DNA of 10,236 nt, taken from assembly GCA_947631715.1 (NCBI GenBank), contig CANRMK010000054.1, forward strand, positions 1 through 10,236, given 5' to 3'. A model generated the notes under the pieces. It saw only the letters and a program-made list of their open reading frames with translations, ran no database searches and had not been told where the DNA came from. Source of the DNA: an uncultured Acetatifactor sp. (lineage in GTDB: Bacteria > Bacillota > Clostridia > Lachnospirales > Lachnospiraceae). Shown one piece after another: positions 5,838-10,236 of the stretch (position 1 is the first letter of the stretch; each line of letters begins with the position of its first letter). Both the position numbers and the translations under genes were made by a program.

Positions 5838-7025
5838 CTATCCTTTTAATTTTTTGTTCAGCATCTTCCGGGCCGCATCAATGGCCAGCTTATAGGGAAG
5901 CGGCCTTAACTCCCTGTCCGCCTCTTTCAGCTTTTCCCGAATATTGATATGCTGCGGGCACCTCTCCTCGCATCTGCCGCAGCCCACGCACTGGGAGGCA
6001 AAGCCCGGATCCCTGCGCATTCCCATGCTCTGGGCGAACTCAAAGCGGGCCGAGGATTTTTTCTCCATATACATCAGATTGTAATAGTAGAAGACAGCCG
6101 GGATATCCACTCCCTTATAGCAGGGCATACAGTACCGGCAGCCCGTACAGCCCACTTTCTCTTTTTCATGTATGATCTGCTTGATCTGCTCAACGATCTT
6201 AAGGTCTTCCTCCGTGAACTGTCCCGGTCCGGCATCGGACGCGATGCGCGCATTTTCCTCCACCATTTCTTCGGAATTCATGCCGGAGAGCACACAGGTG
6301 ACCTCCGGCTGGTTCCACAGCCAGCGCAGCCCCAGCTCTGCCGGGGTGTATCCCTTGCTGTCCGAGGCGAGGGCCTGCTTTGCCTTGTCCGGCAGATTCA
6401 CCAGCTTTCCGCCCCTGAGCGGTTCCATGATAATGACCGGTATCCCCTTTTGGGCGGCCGCCTGCAGCCCCCGCCGTCCCGCCTGGGTATGCTCGTCCAG
6501 ATAATTATACTGGATCTGGCAGAAATCCCAGTCGTAGGCGTTCAGGATCTTCAGAAATATCTCCGTGCTGCCGTGAAAGGAAAAGCCGATATTGCGGATG
6601 CGGCCCTCCGCCTTCTGTCTCTCGATCCAGTTTTCGATCCGGAGCGTCTTTAAGTGCTCCCACTCCGTATCGTCCGTAAACATATGCATCAGGTAATAGT
6701 CGATGTGATCCGTGCGCAGGCGGGACAGTTCCTCCCGGAAGATCTTATCCACGGCCCCGGAGGAGCGCACGATATACTGGGGAAGCTTTGTGGCGATATT
6801 CACCTTATCCCGGCAGTGATTTTCGTCCAGGATCCGCCCCAGGCACTCTTCGCTTCCGGGGTACACATAGGCAGTGTCAAAATAGTTGACTCCCCGCTCA
6901 ATGGCCAGAAGCACCTCTCTCTCCGCCTTTTTATAATCGATGGCGTTCCCCTTTTTGGTAAAACGCATACAGCCGTACCCCAGCTGGGAGATCTGGCTGC
7001 CGTTCTTGTCCTGTCTGTACTTCAT
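5838..7025 (-). CDS. Aldo/keto reductase with C-terminal 4Fe-4S ferredoxin-type domain
   Basis: A 395-residue fusion-type oxidoreductase. The N-terminal TIM-barrel aldo/keto reductase domain carries the tetrad D50, Y55, K80 and H114 (YFDTAYVYPGSE, ATKLP, YYLMHMF). The C-terminal part contains two Cys clusters, CTGCRYCMPC and CVGCGRCEERCP, each able to ligate a [4Fe-4S] cluster. This architecture is common in anaerobic Clostridia; the enzymes are predicted to reduce carbonyl compounds, with electrons exchanged through ferredoxin-like clusters, but substrates are generally unknown. I chose the ATG at 7025, where MKYRQDKNGSQISQLGYGCM matches family starts and AGAGGG lies 8 bases upstream. A GTG at 7064 with AAGGA upstream would add 13 residues unlike the family. 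It precedes the Isf-like gene by 28 bases. No clear promoter was found upstream; the decamer repeats lie there. Confidence 0.92.
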   Translation of the reverse strand: MKYRQDKNGSQISQLGYGCMRFTKKGNAIDYKKAEREVLLAIERGVNYFDTAYVYPGSEECLGRILDENHCRDKVNIATKLPQYIVRSSGAVDKIFREELSRLRTDHIDYYLMHMFTDDTEWEHLKTLRIENWIERQKAEGRIRNIGFSFHGSTEIFLKILNAYDWDFCQIQYNYLDEHTQAGRRGLQAAAQKGIPVIIMEPLRGGKLVNLPDKAKQALASDSKGYTPAELGLRWLWNQPEVTCVLSGMNSEEMVEENARIASDAGPGQFTEEDLKIVEQIKQIIHEKEKVGCTGCRYCMPCYKGVDIPAVFYYYNLMYMEKKSSARFEFAQSMGMRRDPGFASQCVGCGRCEERCPQHINIREKLKEADRELRPLPYKLAIDAARKMLNKKLKG

Positions 7026-7080
7026 AAAATGCGCCCTCTGCCGGCTGCGGCGGAATGCCCACACAGCCCTGTCCTTTCTT

Positions 7081-7240
7081 TCTGAACGTTCTTAGCCTTT
7101 CCCAGCCTTTCCTGACCGTTCCTAGCCTTTTCTGACCTTTTCTAACTATTTCTAGTCGTTTCTAGCCTTTTCTAACCGTTTCTAATCGTTTCTAGTCTTC
7201 CTAACCGTTTCTAGTCGTTTTCAGCTTTTTCCAGTCTTTC
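7081..7240 (-). repeat. Degenerate 10-bp tandem array, about 16 units
   Basis: On the minus strand the units read roughly AA(A/C)GGYTAGA, such as AACGGTTAGA, AAAGGCTAGA and AACGACTAGA. The 10-base register holds from 7081 to 7240 apart from small drift near 7191-7220. The unit is not a multiple of three and brings recurrent TAG/TAA/TGA, so it is not coding, except that its upstream end supplies the last codons and TGA stop (7221-7223) of vanZ. A-runs recur at 10-base spacing, one helical turn, which predicts intrinsic curvature. The array fills most of the gap between vanZ and the aldo/keto reductase gene. Confidence 0.85.
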
Positions 7241-7793
7241 TCCTGCGGAACAGCCAAACTGCCGCCCAATACAGGATACAGCCCCCGGCCGCCCCCAGTA
7301 TATTGGTCATAATGTCGTCCACCTGGAAGACCCCTCTCCCCGTCACAAGCTGCAGGCACTCTATCATCACACTGGTCAGAGCGCCCAAAAAGACGCAGGG
7401 GAAAAATCTCCCTGCAGCCGGAAAGGCCATACAGCAGGTAATCCCCCACGGAATAAACAAAAGCACGTTCTCCACTACATAGGCATTGTTCCTTGTATTG
7501 ATCCCCCAGGTGGAGAACAGCTCCAGATCTGCAGTGCCCGCATTGCTGCCGCTCTCTCTGGAGAGAAAGGTGATCACCAGCAGCACCGCCATATACAGCA
7601 CAAAAACAGCCTTTGAAACTGCCCCTTTTGAGACCGCCCCTTTTGAGACTGTCCCCTTAGGAAGAGCCTCATTCTTCTCACGTTTCCGCCTGTCAAAAAT
7701 CAGAGATACAGCAGCCGCCGGTATCCCAAGCATCAGTCCATAGGGAAGATATCTCAAGACCGAGACAAGGTCCCTGTATATATATTTTAACAT
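7221..7793 (-). CDS. VanZ-like family membrane protein
   Basis: A 190-residue integral membrane protein of the VanZ-like family (named for the teicoplanin-resistance accessory gene; most members have no known role). It has about four to five hydrophobic segments: roughly 15-33, 62-78, 106-126, 130-150 and 163-182. Family landmarks are ENVLLFIPWG near 108-117, then EC-LQ-TGRG and QVDDIMTNILG near 144-166. Between the first two segments is a 15-residue repeat, KGTVS-KGAVS-KGAVS (46-60), from 15-bp DNA repeats. The end RRRKTGKS is encoded by the start of the decamer array. The start at 7793 has GGAG about 9 bases upstream. It follows the small-protein gene by 61 bases and is probably co-transcribed with it. 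Glycopeptide resistance should not be assumed. Confidence 0.82.
   Translation of the reverse strand: MLKYIYRDLVSVLRYLPYGLMLGIPAAAVSLIFDRRKREKNEALPKGTVSKGAVSKGAVSKAVFVLYMAVLLVITFLSRESGSNAGTADLELFSTWGINTRNNAYVVENVLLFIPWGITCCMAFPAAGRFFPCVFLGALTSVMIECLQLVTGRGVFQVDDIMTNILGAAGGCILYWAAVWLFRRRKTGKS
7606..7665 (-). repeat. 15-bp tandem repeat inside vanZ
   Basis: Two units, 7621-7635 and 7636-7650, differ at one base (14/15 identical); degenerate flanking units occupy 7606-7620 and 7651-7665. Each unit encodes KGAVS or a variant in the predicted loop between the first two membrane segments. The unit length keeps the frame, so copy number can vary without breaking the gene. Confidence 0.8.
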
Positions 7794-7854
7794 ATCGTCT
7801 TACTCCGGTCATCTTTCCGGCACGGATCCCGGACAGGGAAGCAGACAAAAACCG

Positions 7855-8154
7855 TCAATACCGGTCCCAGCCTCCGCCGGCATGCTCCCATCTTTCTTTC
7901 TCTTCAAAAAGCCTGTCATTCATCCATGCCACCGCATCGGTCACGCCGTCCTCGTCAAAGGAGAACTCCGCGCTCTCCTTTTCCTCCTCTGGCGTCTTGA
8001 AAAAATTGAAAGGCTCCGGCCAAACCGTGGCCCGAAGCCTCCTGCCCTCATCTGCCGGGACTCCCTCCAGACGGTAACGCATGCCCTGATGGCAGCCCGT
8101 AAACTCTGATTTTTTTAAAAATTCCATAGAAAGGATATCCCGGCGTTCTATCAT
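7855..8154 (-). CDS. Small acidic protein of unknown function
   Basis: I do not recognise a named family. The 99-residue product starts MIERRDILSMEFLKKSEFTG and is soluble, acidic and aromatic-rich. It contains GMRYRLEGV near residues 24-32, RATVWPEPFNFFKTPEEEKE near 41-60, and a C-terminal part that looks helical (VTDAVAWMNDRLFEEKERWE). There is no signal peptide or membrane segment. The pattern resembles small conserved hypothetical proteins of Lachnospiraceae, but that is from memory and not checked. The ATG at 8154 is preceded by AAGAGG at 6-base spacing; a TTG at 8160 is a weaker option, and an ATG at 8121 would shorten it. It has its own strong promoter directly behind sigE and probably leads a two-gene unit with vanZ. 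Confidence 0.75.
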   Translation of the reverse strand: MIERRDILSMEFLKKSEFTGCHQGMRYRLEGVPADEGRRLRATVWPEPFNFFKTPEEEKESAEFSFDEDGVTDAVAWMNDRLFEEKERWEHAGGGWDRY

Positions 8155-8204
8155 AGTCAACCTCTTGCACGTTCAAGCGGCAAAAAACTTTTCAATCCTT
8201 ATCT

Positions 8205-8233
8205 ATTATAGCCTATTCCGCCCGGTTTGCCAA
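8205..8233 (-). promoter_or_regulatory. Sigma-A promoter of the small-protein/vanZ unit
   Basis: On the minus strand TTGGCA (8228-8233) and TATAAT (8205-8210) are exactly 17 bases apart. The -35 begins three bases after the sigE stop. Transcription would start near 8198, giving a leader of about 43 bases. That leader contains the near-palindrome CTTGCACGTTCAAG (8164-8177) next to the ribosome-binding site, a possible operator or hairpin. Confidence 0.75.
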
Positions 8234-8235
8234 CC

Positions 8236-8973
8236 CTAAATATGGCTGCTCATCTCCTTTTTCAGCTGGCGCATGATCTTTTTTTCCAGGCGCGATATGT
8301 AGGATTGGGAGATCCCCAGCAGGGAGGCCACCTCTTTCTGGGTCATTTCCTGGCCGTCCCGCGTCCCCAGCCCGAATCGGAGCCTGATAATAGTCTTCTC
8401 CCGGTCGGACAGCTTGCTCACCGCCCCCATCAAAAGCTTCCGCTCCACCTCGTTCTCAATATCGCGGTAGATCACATCCTCGTCTGTCCCCAGGATATCC
8501 GACAGAAGCAGTTCGTTCCCATCCCAATCCACATTCAGCGGTTCATCGATGGACACCTCCAGCTTTGTCTTGTTATTTCTTCTCAGGTACATCAAGATCT
8601 CATTTTCAATGCACCTGGAGGCATAGGTGGCCAGCTTGATGTTCTTTTCGGGGTTAAAGGTGTTTATGGACTTTATGAGGCCTATCGTCCCGATGGAGAT
8701 CAGATCCTCCACTCCCACCCCGGTATTGTCAAATTTCTTTGCGATGTAGACCACCAGCCTCAGATTGTGCTCGATCAGCGTGGCCTTTGCCTCCGCATCG
8801 ATCTCCGTCCCAAGATCGTTTATGACCCTGCTCTCCTGCTCCAATTCAAGGGGCGGCGGCAGCACCTCCGCGCCGCCTATATAATGGACCTCTCCCTGCC
8901 TCTGCAGAAAGATGCCCTCTCTGTGTACCATTCTGAACCTGATCTTACCAGGTAATGCCACTTTGAATATCAT
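8236..8973 (-). CDS. sigE: Pro-sigma-E, sporulation mother-cell sigma factor
   Basis: This early mother-cell sigma factor is made as an inactive, membrane-associated precursor and trimmed by SpoIIGA. With the ATG at 8973 it has 245 residues. The pro-sequence is the basic/hydrophobic first 30 residues, ending before YIGGAEVLPPPL (31-42), the conserved start of mature sigma-E. Region 2 includes NLRLVVYIAKKFDNTG, EDLISIGTIGLIKSINTFNP and ATYASRCIENEILMYLRRN; region 4 ends with the helix-turn-helix TQKEVASLLGISQSYISRLE. I chose 8973 because the pro-sequence length matches B. subtilis and GAGAGGA lies just before it. The ATG at 8997 has better spacing (GGGAG, 6 bases) and would add eight residues; ATG 8985 and TTG 9024 are also in frame. 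It is the second gene of the spoIIG operon. Confidence 0.95.
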   Translation of the reverse strand: MIFKVALPGKIRFRMVHREGIFLQRQGEVHYIGGAEVLPPPLELEQESRVINDLGTEIDAEAKATLIEHNLRLVVYIAKKFDNTGVGVEDLISIGTIGLIKSINTFNPEKNIKLATYASRCIENEILMYLRRNNKTKLEVSIDEPLNVDWDGNELLLSDILGTDEDVIYRDIENEVERKLLMGAVSKLSDREKTIIRLRFGLGTRDGQEMTQKEVASLLGISQSYISRLEKKIMRQLKKEMSSHI

Positions 8974-9010
8974 ATATCCTCTCATTCTGCCGTCCATTCG
9001 GCTCTCCCGC

Positions 9011-9823
9011 TCATTGGCTCCCAAGGAGTCCGGGATTGATTATCATTTTTACGGATTCCGCCTCCGCATTTTCCGCGGCGCCGATCCCCTGGGGACTCAC
9101 TGCGATCCAGACCCGGACGAACTTCCTCCGGATCCCCCCCAGGTCGAGTATCAGTTCCGGCAAGAGCTTTCCCTCCAGGATCCCTTTCCGCACTCCGATG
9201 CTGTGGTAGGGAATGGCCCGGCAGCCGGCCGGCAGCGCATCCAAAAGGCGCTCCATGACAGAACGGTCCACAATGCACACCGGTTCCCCGCTCACGGGCT
9301 CCACCAGAGAATTGCCGGAGTCCATCAGGGCGTTCACCTTAAGGCGCAGATCCCCGCAGATCAGTTCTGCCCGACAGATGCTCTGCTTTTCCCCATGTTC
9401 CTCACGGAACCTCCCAAGAAACAGGAAGAGTACTCCCCCCACCCCGAGGATTCCGAAAATACCTGTGAGAAAACTTCGGATTCCCGGCAGGCTGCGGATC
9501 AGAAACAGCAGCGCCCCTCCCATGCAGAAAGAGTACAGGAGCAGCTTTTCCATAAGCTTAAGAAACATTCTGAATCCCCTTACAGGGAATGCCGCATACA
9601 ACATCCCCAACGTTCCGGCAGCCGCCGCCAGCACGCTCCTCAACAGGGCAGGCCCCGGCAGCACAAAGGGCAGCAGACTGCAGCCGCCTCCCACCGCGGC
9701 CCCCAGAAGCAGCCGTCCCCGCGTGGCAGTGCGGAGCGCGCTTCGGTCCACCAGGATCAGGAGGTAGAGGTTCATCACAAAATTGACCAGAAACAGACTG
9801 TCTGCATAAAGCTCATAATACAT
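9011..9823 (-). CDS. spoIIGA: Sigma-E processing peptidase SpoIIGA
   Basis: This membrane-embedded aspartic protease sits in the sporulation septum and cleaves pro-sigma-E. The 270 residues comprise an N-terminal membrane domain of about five helices (from about 8 to 136) and a cytoplasmic protease domain. The catalytic aspartate is D168 in MDSGNSLVEP, the family D-(S/T)-G motif; IPYHSIG and the later LILDLGG fit the family. The N-terminus MYYELYADSLFLVNFVMN is typical. I chose the ATG at 9823, which has AAAAGG 9 bases upstream (and GAGG closer); the ATG at 9841 lacks a ribosome-binding site. It lies directly upstream of sigE in the usual spoIIG order. Transcription is predicted from the Spo0A-type promoter at 9846-9878. 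Confidence 0.95.
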   Translation of the reverse strand: MYYELYADSLFLVNFVMNLYLLILVDRSALRTATRGRLLLGAAVGGGCSLLPFVLPGPALLRSVLAAAAGTLGMLYAAFPVRGFRMFLKLMEKLLLYSFCMGGALLFLIRSLPGIRSFLTGIFGILGVGGVLFLFLGRFREEHGEKQSICRAELICGDLRLKVNALMDSGNSLVEPVSGEPVCIVDRSVMERLLDALPAGCRAIPYHSIGVRKGILEGKLLPELILDLGGIRRKFVRVWIAVSPQGIGAAENAEAESVKMIINPGLLGSQ

Positions 9824-9845
9824 CGGCCTCATCCTTTTCATAATG

Positions 9846-9878
9846 ATTATAAGACGGTTCAGAAAGGAAATTTGTCAA
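9846..9878 (-). promoter_or_regulatory. spoIIG-type promoter with wide spacing
   Basis: On the minus strand TTGACA (9873-9878) and TATAAT (9846-9851) are both perfect but 21 bases apart, too far for ordinary sigma-A recognition. The B. subtilis spoIIG promoter is known for the same defect (22 bases), overcome by Spo0A~P. The resemblance in the same gene position supports Spo0A control here. Confidence 0.75.
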
Positions 9879-9904
9879 AGACAGAGTGAAAATCAAGCGT
9901 TTCT

Positions 9905-9911
9905 TTCGACA
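9905..9911 (-). promoter_or_regulatory. Spo0A box upstream of spoIIGA
   Basis: TGTCGAA on the minus strand is a perfect match to the 0A-box consensus TGNCGAA. It ends 26 bases before the -35. A second, 6/7 match in the same orientation (TGACAAA, 9871-9877) overlaps the -35, as site 2 does in B. subtilis. Confidence 0.65.
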
Positions 9912-9922
9912 GAAAAAAGCAT

Positions 9923-9951
9923 AAAAAAAGAACAGCCCGAAAGCTGTCCTT
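9923..9951 (-). terminator. Rho-independent terminator of ftsZ
   Basis: On the minus strand a stem of nine pairs (AAGGACAGC with GCTGTTCTT, one G-U pair) and a 6-base loop runs into a tract of seven T residues. The G-U pair becomes a mismatch on the other strand, so it works in the ftsZ direction. It lies about 30 bases after the ftsZ stop and separates ftsZ from the spoIIG promoter. Confidence 0.9.
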
Positions 9952-9981
9952 ATTTCGCTCTTATAAGCACTATGTCTCACG

Positions 9982-10236
9982 CTATTTTCTCTGCAGGAAA
10001 TCCGGAATCTTTAAGGATTTCTCCTCCACCGAGCTGCGGATATCCACAGGCTTCTGGATCCCCTGTATCGGCCTTACCTGCTGGCCGGCCCCGGGCTGTA
10101 CCCCAGGTTGAGGCTGAATGCCCATTCCTTTCAGAGAGTTGGGCGTCAGGTGCGCTGTAGGCTGACGGAACGCCGTCCCTGCGCCAAGGCGGTTCTGCAC
10201 GGGATTTGCCGAAACCTCCTCCAGTCCCGTTGCGAT
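9982..10236 (-). CDS. ftsZ: Cell division protein FtsZ, C-terminal part (5' end outside window)
   Basis: Only the last 84 residues are present; the gene continues beyond the window edge. The first visible residues, IATGLEE, are the end of the conserved tubulin-like domain. A variable linker rich in Pro, Gln and Gly follows (for example GIQPQPGVQPGAGQQ). The protein ends with SLKIPDFLQRK, the conserved C-terminal peptide that binds membrane anchors and regulators such as FtsA and SepF. FtsZ polymerises into the division ring and, in spore formers, the polar septal ring. Its position directly upstream of spoIIGA is the common Firmicute arrangement. Confidence 0.93.
   Translation of the reverse strand: MATGLEEVSANPVQNRLGAGTAFRQPTAHLTPNSLKGMGIQPQPGVQPGAGQQVRPIQGIQKPVDIRSSVEEKSLKIPDFLQRK

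Noticed and set aside
7081..7240. CRISPR-like array
   Set aside because: Units are only 10 bp, directly adjacent with no unique spacers, and no cas gene is present.
7221..7793. Glycopeptide resistance determinant
   Set aside because: VanZ-like proteins are widespread in Firmicutes without van genes; no vanA/H/X/S/R genes are nearby.
8912..9889. 325-codon plus-strand frame opposite spoIIGA
   Set aside because: It is antisense to spoIIGA and the sigE start, has low-complexity Gln/His/Pro-rich content and no recognisable domain.

Overview
The window looks like chromosomal DNA of an anaerobic, endospore-forming Firmicute of class Clostridia, most likely a moderately GC-rich Lachnospiraceae member. 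The evidence is the set of sporulation regulators (SpoIIGA, pro-sigma-E, sigma-G), a short Cys-rich YlmC/YmxH protein, NrdR, a minimal NifS/NifU iron-sulfur assembly pair and ferredoxin-type redox enzymes. The family placement is inference from protein resemblance. No phage, transposase, CRISPR, tRNA or rRNA was seen, and no gap without a gene exceeds 300 bases.

Layout, left to right. At 55-1817 (minus) is nifS-nifU, the cysteine desulfurase and Fe-S scaffold, with a structured intercistronic spacer. Divergent from it at 1986-3353 (plus) is a SpoVB/MATE-like lipid flippase. At 3425-4176 (minus) lie nrdR, with its own strong promoter, and the Cys-rich ylmC. At 4393-5172 (plus) is sigG, preceded by a near-consensus sigma-G promoter. 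At 5192-7025 (minus) is an aldo/keto reductase with C-terminal ferredoxin cysteines, followed by an Isf-like flavoprotein. At 7081-7240 is an array of about 16 degenerate 10-bp repeats. At 7221-8154 (minus) are a VanZ-like membrane protein and a conserved-looking small protein, with a clear housekeeping promoter in front. At 8236-9823 (minus) is the spoIIGA-sigE operon, preceded by a spoIIG-type promoter with Spo0A boxes. At 9923-9951 is the ftsZ terminator, and at 9982-10236 (minus) the 3' end of ftsZ.

The order ftsZ-spoIIGA-sigE-...-sigG-ylmC-nrdR is the familiar Firmicute cell-division/sporulation neighbourhood with two changes. Four genes sit between sigE and sigG, and sigG alone is flipped against its neighbours. 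SpoIIGA matures pro-sigma-E in the mother cell after Spo0A switches on the operon. Sigma-G then takes over in the forespore, here apparently from its own autoregulated promoter and not by readthrough from sigE.

The items most worth following up are the helically phased decamer array next to vanZ, the inverted sigG, the conserved spoIIG promoter architecture, the 10-cysteine YlmC, and the hairpin with mini-ORFs between nifS and nifU. No clearly new multi-gene system is evident; most genes belong to known families.
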